DNA from: Parachlorella kessleri
Lineage: Eukaryota > Chlorophyta > Trebouxiophyceae > Chlorellales > Chlorellaceae
Length of the DNA: 46,598 bases
Assembly: GCA_001598975.1 (NCBI GenBank)
Contig: BBXU01001037.1
Span: forward strand, 1-46,598
Direction: 5' to 3'
Under the pieces are notes generated by a model, which saw only the letters and a program-made list of their open reading frames with translations, had not been told where the DNA came from and searched no databases. Both the position numbers and the translations under genes were made by a program. Shown here one piece after another: positions 23,701 to 35,100 of this stretch (positions within the stretch are counted from its first letter, which is position 1; every line of letters begins with the position of its first letter).

Positions 23701-26700
23701 GCTGTTCATTGCACAAGCGCAGTTGGTGTTGTAGGGTGCTTGCACACACTTCCGGTCTCGCCCAGCGTCGGTGTTGGCAGCGGGCCACTGAAAGCCTACG
23801 TAGGTGCATGTTGATGATGTATCACTGGCCGTCTGTCACTGCAGATCTCTCCACCACGCTGTGTGACTTACAAGCCGTCGCTGACCTCACCGCTGTGGCA
23901 ATCCTCTGGGGACGCTGGACCAGGGTTGCTCTACTGCACTGCCTGGAAGAGTTGAGCAAATTATTTGGACATATGGAGGGAAGGATAACTCTCATGGTGG
24001 GTGCAGTGTGCTGCGTGAGCGGCTTGATTGGTGGTGATTTGGTGTATAGGGCGTGTGCATATGGCGTGTGCACTCTGGTGTATAGGGCGTGTACTGTTGC
24101 TGAAAGTGCTGATAAACGGCGCCCGTTGTCAAATAGACTCTTGATATTCCTGGACTGCTCTCTAGCTGCTACGATCTAGTCGCTGCGATTCTGCAATCAG
24201 GAGAGTGGGGCCCACTACATGCTAGCTGGTACTTGTGGGGGACAACTTACTAGCACAGATATCGTGGTGAGGCAAGAATGGCCGGGGAAGTTGGTCAGGC
24301 GGGCTTCTCCTGTCTCTTGAAGAGTGCTGTCCAAAGGAAAGCCGCGTCCCATGTTCTTACTGTGGCAACCCTGGCAGCCTTTCTTGCCGGTTGCTGGCAC
24401 TTGCAAGCCGTGCTGAGGCCCGGGTCTGTGTGTTACACATGCAGGTGGGGTGCGTAGAGAGCAGTGAAGGCCCCTGGTTTGCCTGGGCACTGAAAGGCAC
24501 CCTGCTTTGGCTGGGCCGGCCATGGCGCCCACCAGGTGTTATGGGACAGGTAAGCAGACGGCAGATGAATGAAAGACTTCCACTCTATGTCCCTGCGCTG
24601 GGCACGATACCCTTGCAAGAAAACACAGCCCCTGGACAGAGGCTGTGGAGTCCACTTGGAACGCGCCTCAATTGCCATGTGTGGTTGAATTGAAGCAGTG
24701 TCATGCTCGCTGAGGTGTCGAAGTCCTCTTGCATGCAGTTGGCTGTCCCAACATCTCATCAGGAGGCAGCACCAATGCGCACAACGGTGCCGTCACCAGC
24801 ACTGGAAGCATGGCTCGATGAATATCGTTTAACATCTCCCACCCTGAGGATCCTCATTAAATCAGGCCTGGCATCATTGAATGATGTTCACCGCAGCTCC
24901 TACAGTGAAGGCTTTTACTTGGTTGGATCAGGTGAGCATAGACTTGGCTGGCTCAGGTAAGAGGTGCAGGGTGGGGACACTTGTGACATCTGTATGTGCT
25001 TGCTTGAGAACCTGTATTTGTGCTGTCCGTGTAATTGTGCCGTCCGTAACACCAGTGGATGGCAAGCATCCAAGCTATACAAATTGCGGCGGAAACGGGC
25101 AACCTCATCGTGGGTGCCTCGCAGGCAGCTTGGGGATTGGCACTCTGTGCCATGGGTGCACCATGAGAGCCCTCGCATCATTCATTCCCTGCTGTCACTG
25201 CGCAAGTGTAGGCATGCAAGGACTTCAAGAGCCCGTTTGCTGCCTGCTCCCTCGCAGATGTACTGTTTCCACTTCTGTTGAATTTGGCAGGTGAAACCTT
25301 CTTCGGCCTGCTCACGGCCATCGGTCTGTGGACCTTGCAGCTCCCATGGCGCCTGTCATGCCTGGCCTTGCGGCTGCCCCTTTGGCTGAATGACATCATC
25401 TGGGGCCTGCCGTTCTGGATTCTGGGCACCCTGGGCCGCCTCGCTGGGCGGGCCGTGCCTCCCAGAGCCTCAGCGGTTCTTCAGAAGGCGCTGGTGGACG
25501 GGCTGGCCGAAGCTTTTGTGGCTGTCCGGCAGACACGCACGGCGGCCGCTGGCGCAGTGCATGCGCTGAGACGAGGTGCGCCAGGGCCTGGCGGGCGATT
25601 GCCTGCAAACAGGGGGCAGGTGACGTTTGGATGGTCTACTTCCTTGGAAGGCAGCCTGAAAGAGGGGTCAGCTGGCTGCAGATAGTATGGCATGGGCTGG
25701 TGCATGCATAGCGATTCACGTGTTGGTGACATGCTGAATATGATAACGCAATGCTGTGCGCAGATGTGTGCATTCGCAGTTCAGCTGTACTGTGTGCTAA
25801 GGTATAAACAGGGGGTTGATCCTGACGTTCGGATAACAGGGGCCCATCTGGCTGCAGGCACGTCAGCGCGCGCACCGCCTACAGCACAGAAAGATAACTC
25901 TGGCAAGAACCAGAGCCACACTGGTGGCTCAGCCAAGGGGAGGACCTCCTCCGGCAGGAGGGGCAGGGGCCAGGGCAAGGCATCGAGCAGGCATAGACAA
26001 TACCAGCAGGCCCCAGCTCAGCACTCAGCCACCGTACCAGAGGTGAATCCGATACCTGGGGAATCCAGCGACTCGCGCAAGTCCCAAGAGGACACCCAGC
26101 CAGCTACGACCCAGCAGCAGCATGTGGCCAGTACCAGCAGTGCAGGCACAGCAGGAGACTTGCTCATAGAGAATAGCAGCAGGTATCACCAGCCCGCTAA
26201 CGAGCAAGTGGGCACTGCCAAGGCCTCGGAGTGGCCATGGATGCCTGGCGGCGGCAAAGCCGACACTCCAGCAGCGGCTGGAGCGGTGCGGGCAGCACCA
26301 GGCAGCAGCGGGGAGGGTGTAGCCAGGTGCGCTGCCCTTGCAGCTCCTTCTGCGACCCCACAGATTGCTGGGCCAGTCGACGATGGTCAGGCTGGCATGA
26401 CCAACCCCACAACGGCACACGCCCAGCACGCAGCTGAGGAGAGTCAGCTGGTGCCCCAGCCTATACCCCTCCCTGCAGCGGCAGCACCGCCTTCCCAGAC
26501 AGCTGACGATCCTGCTGTCGTCCCCAACATGAGACGGCGGGGCAGGGCAGGTCGCGCAGGCAGCCAGGCGCGGGTCTCTGTGGAGCGGGTACGACCGGAG
26601 CATGGAGCTCACCAAACTTGTGCAGCACGGGACACAACCACAGAGGGTGCACAGCCATCAGCGGAAGCAGGGGCAGTGGCAGCCTTGCAGCAGCCTTCTG

Positions 26701-27593
26701 CCAGAGCTGCATCTGCAGCCACCACTACCAGCAGCAGCGGTAGCAGGGCGGGCCAGCACCTTCTGGCGGCGCTGCAAGCGGCAGCTCCTCAGCAAGAGTC
26801 TCAAGCTCTGGTCACCCAGCAAAGCCAGGGGTCTCGTGCTCGCTACCACCCCCTGCTGGGCATCTCCAACAGCGGCAGCAGTGTAGGACCCATCACCAGC
26901 CAGCAGCAGGACATGATTCCCTCCCAGCCCGCCCCTTGGCTGCCGGGTGAGCAGGGCACAGAAGCGGATCGCCTGCCCTGGACTGCCGCCGCCGCCGCAC
27001 CACCACCACCAGTTGCCTCCCTCCAACCTGAGTCGCCTGCTGGATGGCCTGGTGCCTCTGCCCAACCACCATCCTTTGCTTCGCCATTCTTCCCGCCAGC
27101 CGCCGCCAGACCTGCCGTGGCTGGTGTGGCTTCGCAGCCGTCACTACCTGACTTGATTGGCATGCCTTCTTCTGCAGCGCCAGCAGCTGCAGCGGGATCG
27201 TGGCAGGCAGCTGCTGGTGCTTTTGGGTCCACAGTGCAGCAGGCTGGCCTGGGGCCAGCAGCAGCGCCGGCAAGCGCTGCTGCTTTGACTGGCAGCACTG
27301 GGCTCCCTCCTGGGCAAGTGTTGCAGCACCCAATGCCAATGCCCATCCCGCTGCCAGCAGCTGCCGCCAACCCTGAAGGCAGCGTGCACAGCAGCCACGC
27401 TGGGGACCTAACAGCAGCAGAGGCAGAGTGCGTGCTGTGCTGGGATGCGGCCAGGGAGACCACGCTGGCGCCATGCGGCCACCGCGCGCTGTGCCTGCCA
27501 TGCACTGAGCTTGTGCTGCGCAGATCCGAGCCGCAGTGTCCAATTTGCAGGCGGGCTGTGAGGTCATACATTTGCAGGGAGTACGACGCCTAG
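17732..27593 (+). CDS. Multi-pass membrane protein with C-terminal C3HC4 RING finger
   Basis: Exons: 17732-18097, 18480-18589, 18942-19251, 19944-20032, 20318-20466, 20848-21780, 22055-22097, 22362-22497, 22687-22807, 23021-23232, 23528-23651, 23845-23996, 24445-24549, 24739-24931, 25258-25575, 25858-27593. They join in frame to 1698 residues. The start MALPAKKLG is chosen because the left copy has the same start; an in-frame ATG at 17600 is possible. Residues 7-24 form a first membrane segment. An acidic Ser/Asp/Cys stretch (DSDEEGCYCDDECVEE) lies near 503-545. About nine further hydrophobic segments fall in exons 7-15 (residues 653-1120). An Ala/Pro/Gln/Ser-rich linker follows. A RING at about 1645-1684 reads CVLC, APCGHRALC, LPC, then CPIC. 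RINGs of this kind recruit ubiquitin E2 enzymes, so a membrane-bound E3 ligase is inferred. I know no family with this full layout. Confidence 0.85.
18590..18591 (+). other. Non-canonical GC splice donor, exon 2 of right RING copy
   Basis: TACAG is followed by gcaagt. Joining to 18942 restores Arg-Trp (AG plus G TGG) and keeps the open frame. The otherwise perfect donor consensus is typical of GC-AG introns. Confidence 0.85.
19254..19310 (+). repeat. GT-rich stretch and 14-base G run in intron 3
   Basis: Directly after the exon 3 donor the intron has (GT)n and gtgtggg units followed by an uninterrupted run of G and then gcgcgggcgg. It is absent from the left copy. G runs of this sort can form quadruplexes, but this is only suggested by composition. 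Confidence 0.85.
27203..27472 (+). repeat. 270-base tract identical to 16883-17152
   Basis: Partner of the identical tract in the left copy; see the corresponding finding on gene conversion. It lies wholly inside exon 16. Confidence 0.95.
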
Positions 27594-28162
27594 AGCGGCG
27601 TTCTTTGAGTTGGGCTGCCGTCCCCTGTCATTACTTTCCCTGGGCAGCAGGCACTAGGGCGTGGTTTTGAGATGCATTGGTGGTGAGCCTGCTGGTGTTG
27701 CGTCTCCCTTGTTGTCGACAGCAGTACTTTTGATAAAGTTTGGCTGCACGAAGTTATTATTTGTGTTGGTCCAAACTGCCATGTGTGGGCTTTCACATGC
27801 AAAGGTCTACAAGGTGAAGATAATCATGTGGATGTCATGTGCACTGACATTTGTGCTTTTTGGTCGGATGGGTCACTTGTTACTTTGCACTGCGCCTGGG
27901 TACTGCTAGACATGCTGAACCCATCTTGCAAAAGTCCTGTGGCCATGAACGTTGCTTGAAGTTTGAGCTGCCAGGCAACGTTCCCACAGCTGCGCACCCA
28001 CTTGCCTTAGACGACCATGGCCACCCGTCGGCCTTCAGTTTTGAACGACACTCCTGAGACCCAACCATCACAGACCTGTTTGTCTTGTAGCCCACTCCTG
28101 CTCAACAAGTTCAGCACAAAGCTTTGGCAGCTGCAGGCGCTCGCCCTCCCCCGCAGTGGCCC
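27594..28162. other. Intergenic stretch: 3' flank of RING gene and promoter of ferritin-like gene
   Basis: The left 250 bases align with the sequence after exon 16 of the left copy and are probably 3' untranslated region. Nothing coding is recognisable. The right part should contain the promoter for the gene starting at 28163; I see no clear TATA box. Confidence 0.5.
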
Positions 28163-31100
28163 ATGATGAAAGCGGTTGTGATAGCTGCCGTTGCTGTTGC
28201 ACTGCTGGCTTTGGACGCCACCGCCCAGCCGTCGGGCAGCAACAAAGGGCTGCCACCGTCTGCCTATGCCACCGGCCTGGCCCCACAAAAGCTTGCTGCC
28301 TTGGCAGTGGAGCAGATTCAGGTATATCCTGTCCCCGCATGGGGGCATGCTTGGCCATGCAGCCCTCCTTTTTGCATGGCATGGCCTTGCCCTGGTCCTT
28401 ACCAACGTTCTAATGAAATATCACCAAGGGTTTCCCTTCCCTGTGCGCGCAGTCCCAGTACCATTCTCTGATGTAGACTTGGCCAGGTTCCTAACCCACA
28501 CCGAGTGCCTGGAGGCCACGTTTGACAGCTTTGCCGCCTGGGGCCAGGGCATGAACCCCCAGAACTTCGGCAATGGCCCCGCACCCATTGGAGGGCGCAA
28601 GGCTAACTTGAGCGCAGAGATCCTGCCCTGGGTTGAGGAGGCAGGTCACTGGCACACACTTTGTCGCATGCCTTGTGTATTACGAGTAATCCTCAAGTGT
28701 TGGCTGCTCTGGGCGTCCGTCCTTGTTCCTTGGCACGGCAGGCCTGCGTGCAAAAAGGACACTGCAGCCCCTGGTGAGGCAACTGTCGTGGTGCCAGGGA
28801 GGGGCATAAGTGTACACAGACACATGCTGAGGTTTCCCGCCTGCAGGTTGCCCACAATGAGATTGGCCATGTGCGCCTCCTCAGGGAGGCGCTGGGCGCT
28901 GCTGCCCTTCCCTGCCCACTGGTGGGTGTTAGGCAGCCTGCACTGTAGCTAGCTAGGGCAGCTTTCACCAGGCCTTATGCCAAGAATTGCAAGACCGTCA
29001 TTGTGAAGCAGTTGAACAGCTGTCTGGCAGCACAGCGGGACGGGAGTCCCAAGTCCCTTGGCTTGGGAGTGGTCCTGGGCTGGCTGTCAGGAGCCATGAT
29101 GTGATTGTCATGCCTATCGCTGCTAAGCCATAGCAGGGAAGTTGAAGCACTCCATTGCCACAGCACATGGTCGCAGGTGAACATTGACCAGGCATTTCAA
29201 GAGCTGTTCAACCTGGCCTTTGGCACCACCAATGTGAAGTGGTGAGTTGGCAAGAGCTGTCAGCCCAGCCAATCGAAGCAGCACCGGGTGGAGAGATGCA
29301 TTTACTCAACACATTGGATGCCTTCCTCCCGACTCCTTCAGAAACTTATGTGACGCTGGCGTTGGTTGGCGTTTAGCTACTGCACTGCTGCTTCTCTGCT
29401 GCTGATGTCTGCGCTTCTTTGGAGTGCCACTTCTTCTGAGCATTCATCTCATGCAGGGACCCCTACAAGAATGACGTCAACTCCATGCTTTCTAGTAAGT
29501 AGGAACTCGTTAGTGCTGTCCTGGCTTGCCTGCCTGCGTGGTGCCATGCTTTACTTGCACACGTTACACAGACTTTGCTAAACCACCACGCTTGCGTTCA
29601 CCTTCCTTCCAGTATCAAACCATTCGTCCGGGAAGCAAGCACCAATGGCCACAAATATTCCGTTGTTCTGCTGCAGTGTTTGCTCTGGAAGAGATTGGGG
29701 CCACTGGTGGGTCCTATGGGAAGACACGTAGCCTCTTGCAGCTGTAGTGTATGCGCGAGACACACAGATCACCTCCAGGGCCATGTCATGCTGCAGCCGG
29801 AGGGCTTATGCATGGCAACCCCCTGCCACGGCTAGTGAGAAGGGCTCAGCATGCTCTGGGAGTACCACTGTCAAAGAAGCATGCCCTGTGTGCTAGGGGG
29901 GTCATGTTTGTCTGGGATGTGCAAGTGAAGCGATTCTAGCAGGGACAATGCTGGGCGGGTTATCAGTGTGCTCTGATGATGTGCTGCGCAGGTGACCAGG
30001 GTGCCATTGCGTTTGCTGCCATCAATGGAAACCTGACCTACGTCAACATCTTTGGAGGCTTTGCCGGCTCCGCATGTGAGTTGCTATGAGGCTCTTACTA
30101 ACCTCTCAAGCCGGCTCCCAGGGCCCGCCCTCTAAAAGTCGCGCCAGTAGTGCAGCATGGTGTTGGGGGTGGAGGTAGCAGGCTCCTGAGTGCAGTGGCA
30201 CTTGTTCCACAGCATCAGGCCTGAGTTTGAGCTGCGTCCATGCTTGCATGCAGACACCCACTCCTCAGCACTCCACATGCTCCAAGCGCTTATCTATCGG
30301 GATTGCCGCCGTGCCGAACTTGGTACCTGGTACCAACTGACTGTCCCTCACCCCTTGGCTCCCTGCAGACGGCCAGTCCTCCGCTGACCGCCACATCCTG
30401 TGGGAGCGACGCAACGACTGGGTGCCAGAGTTTAATGTCTCAGTTGCCCAGGCATTTGACCGCCTGTCAGCCCTGAGAGATACGCTCGATGGGGCTGTGA
30501 AGATTGACCAGCCCGTGGAGTACCTGGGAGGTATTAACCTGGTGCAGAACGACGGGAATGGAGTCACACTGTCGCGCACGCCTCAACAGGTGGGCGGGCG
30601 GGCGGGCGGGTGGGTGGGTGGGGAGCCGGATGGCTGGTAGGGTTTGGGGGTGGGTCTGGCTGTGAGTATATAAAATCAACGCTGGTTCACCTGGGAGTCA
30701 GCAAGGTTGTGCATCTGGTATGATCCTGTTGCTCACGCCACAGATGGTGGGATTACTGCAGGGTAGAGGCGGCAGTGATCAGGCAAGCAGAGGCTGTGCT
30801 TTGTCGCCTAGGTTGTAGCCCGGGCTGGTAACCGACCTGCTGGTTTGCAATGTGGGCCAGGTTCTCTTTAGCTTTCCCTTCGCGTACGCTGTCCCAACAT
30901 CCATCCAGTTCACTGGTGGGCTGTTACATGCAGACTCTGCGCATGCCGAGAGTCCTGACACTTGTTGCTGACCTTTTACTGTGCTACAGGTCCTCAACAT
31001 GCTTGCCCTCGGGTCAGGCACAGGCAAGGGCGGCTTCTTTCCCAGCGGGGTCAATGGCCGCATCAACACCCCAGTCCCCTTGGACCCCTCCGTGCCTCCG

Positions 31101-31223
31101 GAGCTACTAGCCCAAGCCAATGCCCAGCCAGTAATTGTGCCAGGTGGCAGCGAGAGCAAAGTGCTGCCTCTGGAGCTGCCAGCTGCTGACATGAGCCGTG
31201 TACTGGGTGCTGTCATGGGCTGA
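28163..31223 (+). CDS. Secreted ferritin-like desiccation-related protein (PCC13-62 family)
   Basis: Exons: 28163-28321, 28453-28640, 28847-28921, 29177-29241, 29457-29494, 29677-29706, 29992-30075, 30369-30589, 30990-31223 (TGA), about 364 residues. The N-terminus MKAVVIAAVAVALLALDATA is a signal peptide. Then comes the Ferritin_2 core known from plant PCC13-62 proteins: FSDVDLARFLTHTECLEATF, PAPIGGRKANLS, VAHNEIGHVRLLREALG, DPYKNDVNSML, LEEIGATGG and the C-terminal TPQQVLNML with GGFFPSGVNGRI. The ExxH of helix 2 is kept (NEIGH); in helix 1 the third Glu of the usual LEYLEAEF is Thr. Plant members accumulate on drying; enzymatic activity is unproven. The exon 2 donor is GC (28641). The exon 1-2 junction is one base out of phase as read, so the start of exon 2 or a base call there is uncertain. 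Confidence 0.85.
28641..28642 (+). other. Non-canonical GC splice donor in the ferritin-like gene
   Basis: GAGGAG is followed by gcaggt. Family alignment needs LPWVEE to run directly into VAHNEIGH, which only this donor allows. Confidence 0.7.
30590..30623 (+). repeat. GGGC/GGGT microsatellite at start of intron 8
   Basis: Four gggc units are followed by gggt units immediately downstream of the exon 8 donor of the ferritin-like gene. This is simple-sequence DNA. Confidence 0.85.
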
Positions 31224-32123
31224 ACCATTATGTGGGGGTGGCTCTGCCATGTAGCTAGAAGCATTCTGCTCTGTAGGTCATCAGCTGCATGACCTGACCG
31301 GGTACACTAAGTGCGTTGGCAGGCCTGCTTACCATGGATGGCCGTGGGTCGTTCACGCTCGTCTGCAACACTTGGGCAGCCTTCTGGTGGGGTTTGACAC
31401 TTGGGATAGCACCACTCTGCTTGCAAGAAGCTGGGCAGGCCTGACTGGTAAATATGAAGTGGAACTGTCGTGGTGATGGTGGTGCATAAGCCAGCCCTAT
31501 CTAGATCACAACACAGCATCTGGATGAGACATGAAAGCTTAACAGGCCAACATGTGCATCCAGTCCTGTCAGTTCAGCCCAGCTCTCACTCCCGGTTCTA
31601 CCTGCAACCCATGCTATTGACAGGCCAACAAACTTCGTTGGCCTTGTGCAAGGGCAGTGCAGGGGGGATGTTGGGGAAGTCCTTGACGCTGGCCTTTTGG
31701 GATGATGTTAACCTATTACAAGCTGAGTGACCACTGCTTAGTCACTGGGTGCATGTGCTACCCCACATAAGCTGCTCACAAAATCACAGGAGGACACAAA
31801 AGGCCTGCAGACTGAGGTCAAAAGTGCAGTGCGCTACACCACCGTAATAAACAGACTAAGAGCAATACGCAGTGTTGGCTCAAGTTGAGCACCGGCAATA
31901 GAAGCAAGCTGCACACTCAATATGTGGAGACACGGGAGCAATACCTCGCCGCCAACTGGGATATATACAAAAGTAGCAGCAGAGCAACCATGCAATGGAA
32001 TGATGGCTCACATAACTAAAGACGACGACACAGCAAGATGTTTCCTGACGTGCCAGGGCTATGCGCCCCCAAAATAGTAAGCCAAAGCATGCTTGGGATA
32101 AAGGGCTGTCCTTCCAAGTGTGC
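31224..32123. other. Convergent intergenic region between ferritin-like and PhoX genes
   Basis: Both flanking genes end here, so it should hold two 3' untranslated regions. On the minus strand a TGTAA occurs at 31720-31716, about 400 bases past the PhoX stop, a possible algal polyadenylation signal. No exon or motif is recognisable. Confidence 0.45.
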
Positions 32124-35100
32124 CTATGTGGCACTGTAGGTGGAGGCAGGGCAGTAGTTGACGTTGCTGCAGACAGAGGCCTCGGGGCTGCCACCAGTGT
32201 TCTGCAGGCACCAATGATAATCACGGAAGACAAGTCTGCGGTTGTTGTGGCAGCCAATGGCTAGCTTCATTCCCTCTCTGCTCCCACGGGTAAATACCAA
32301 CCTCACGCAGACAGATCCACAAGCCAATGTATCATGCACATATTGCCATGCAGCATAAGCCAGCAGGTAACTGGGCTACATCCCTTTTTGGCAAGTTTGG
32401 TTTGGAGGTGGCCAAGGGCCGCCTCCCTCCCTTTTTGCATCCCAGCCTGGTATGCAGCATTTGTACGACACAAGGTGCAAATCACACGGGACACTGATGG
32501 ACACACTGCATGCAGCCCGCCTGCACAGCATGCCAGGCTACAGCAGCCCCCAAGACAGTACGAGGTGTACAGTACACCCCTAGCAACACCACTCAGCAAC
32601 GAGCTGCTCAATGTCTGTTTTCCCACCTTGAAGGGCCCCATGTAACCGATCCAGGCACCCTGGCCGGTGGACCCAGCCTCGGTGACCTTGTCCTGGTCGC
32701 TCTCGCCATAGGGGTGCTGCACCACGTCCACAACGTAGCCGTAGCCGCCCACGTTCTCGTAGAACTCGGTGGACGTGACCTCCGAGCCGTAGGGGGTGCT
32801 CAGGGTGCGCGTCAGTACGCCGCTGTCCAGGTTGTACTGCCACCTGCAGTGCAGCGCGCAGAAATTTGCATCAGGGACACAGTTGAAGCCCGCCCCCAAG
32901 GCGTGCCAGCATGGCAGGTGGGTGCAGGGGCTGAGACGCACCAGCCGCTCTCCAGCAGGTAGGTATGGTGGCTAGGCGTGGCTGGCAATGCATGTCGTAG
33001 GCCACGGGCCATGTCACAAGAGGAGTGCGTGCCGACAGACACAGCTGCCCGCAGGCAAGGCCGGCACTTACATCACGTCATTCTGGTGGGAGTCGGTGTC
33101 CTCGGCAATCAGCAGGTTGCCGTCGCCGGTGCCTGCAGGCAGGTCCGGATAGAGACACCTCAGTGCATGCGTGTATACTTAAGGGACTGACTACTGACAA
33201 GATGGTAAGCCCGGTTCCAAGCAGCAAAGCCGCCATCAGATTTACTACACTTGTGTCACAGTCAGCGCGGCCTGTATGAACATCTGCAAGCCACTGAGAA
33301 AGCGTCCCGACAGCTTAGCTACAGGGCGAGCCTAAGCAGCTTGCTTTCGCCGAGGGTCTCACACGCTGCTGTCCGGGGAACAAGGGCTAGCAGTGGGGAC
33401 AGTTCTGTCAAAAATGGCAACCAGGCACCAGCTACTGGACATCGCTGGCGCACCCCTTCACCTCCATGTATACACCTGTCAAGCTTGGGAGGCACGGTCC
33501 GTGCATGCAATCTTACTTCACTTGCGTTCCGGGCAACCAAGCAAGGTTGCCAGGGCTTGGAAAACATTGCTTTGATGATTGCTGTGTGACAAGCAAGCCA
33601 CGTCCAGTCAGAGCTGGGAAGTACCTCGTACCACCTTTCAGCAGAGCAAGGGCCTCACCGGGCATGTACGAGAGGTTATCGGGGTTGGCGATGCCCTCCA
33701 AATCGCACCCGTTGCCCAGGTTGTTGGTTGCGTTAACAGGCTTGCCGCACACCAGACCCTGCATGGCAAAGGGCAAGGGAGCGTGTGCAAACAGGCGTGG
33801 CGGGCACTCTTTGTCCTCAGCAACATCAGTACATGACAAGGCACTACCCAAGGTCTATAGCTCTAGTCAGCGGCACAGGCATCAGCCAGGAGTGTGGCAT
33901 GCAACTCGCTTGGAGCCATGAGCCACCCTGGCAGGCATGCCGGGAAAGTGGCAGCACCCCCTGACTAACCTTCATGTGGTTGGGGGAGTAGTTGGCATCC
34001 AGAGTGAACACATACACGCAGCCGCAGGGGTTCCAGGGCAGGCGGATGTCATTGTTGCTGCCTGCAGACTAGTGGCATGCGTGGGAGGACGCACGGAGAC
34101 ATCGTTAAGCCATCGCCCCTTGCTCAACCATCAGCCAGCGTGGAGCGGTGGTGGCGACCCAGTTGGTTCTAGGAACAACACACATAGGCACACAACAAAA
34201 AATCACATCCATACTTGCGCCTGAAGGTCAAACGAGCCTCACATAACAGCCAGGCAACACCAAGTGCAATGAGTTGTTATCCCTCCCACCACAAGCCTGC
34301 ATCGGCAAGATTGCAGCCCGCAACGCCATGGTGCAGGACTTACCGATGTCATACTTGGTGTTGTTCTTGCCCTTGCCCGCATTGTCCTCCATGCCCTTCT
34401 CAACACTGGTGATGGACAGGAAGAGGCGGCCGCCCTTCTGGTCATAGGCCGTGCCCTCCACCTTGTTGAACTCAGTGGAGGCGCCCTTCATGGCGGCATA
34501 CCTGCAGCAAGGGTGGGGTGCTTACATGGGTGTGAAGGCACTGTGCAAGGGAAAAAACATGGCAACAGAATCGGCTCAGTTTCCAGGAGGCGCCCGTACA
34601 CAGCGCGGCATACTCCCACGCATAACTGGCTTTTGGTAGCAAGAAGGGAATTTGATGGTAGGGAACAAGTGTCCTGTAGGTGTTTTTAGCACCAGCGGCT
34701 GCATGGGTCCAAGTCTGTGCAAAAGCATGGAAGAAGATAATGGATGTGCGCATGGCTTGAACCTCGGGTCTGGAGGGAAGTGGGAGGGGTACCACATCCT
34801 CCATGACTCCAGGGCTTCAGCACCGTCCCGCAATGACTAAACAGTACCAAATCAGTCACCAGCCCACCTGCGTGTCTCCGCAACGGCGGCACAAACTCTA
34901 TACAAGGCTTCAGCAGCCTCCCACGATGACTAAAGAGTACCAAATCAGTCACCAGCCCACCTGCGTGTCTCCAGGAAGGGTGCCACATCCTCCATGCCGG
35001 GCTTCAGCATCAGGCACTCCTGCCCGGCATAGCCAGTGTTGACGGAAGAGTAGCCAGAGGGGCACTTGCCGGAGCCGTCGGGCGCGACCAGGTCAAAGAT

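Larger units (their letters stand above)
17566..27910 (+). repeat. Right unit of the 10-kb tandem gene duplication
   Basis: Counterpart of 7441-17560, carrying the intact RING-finger gene. The leader (gcgcccctgctttgc at about 17566) and the region after the stop (about 27740-27830) both match the left unit, so the duplication included flanks as well as coding sequence. Confidence 0.88.
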
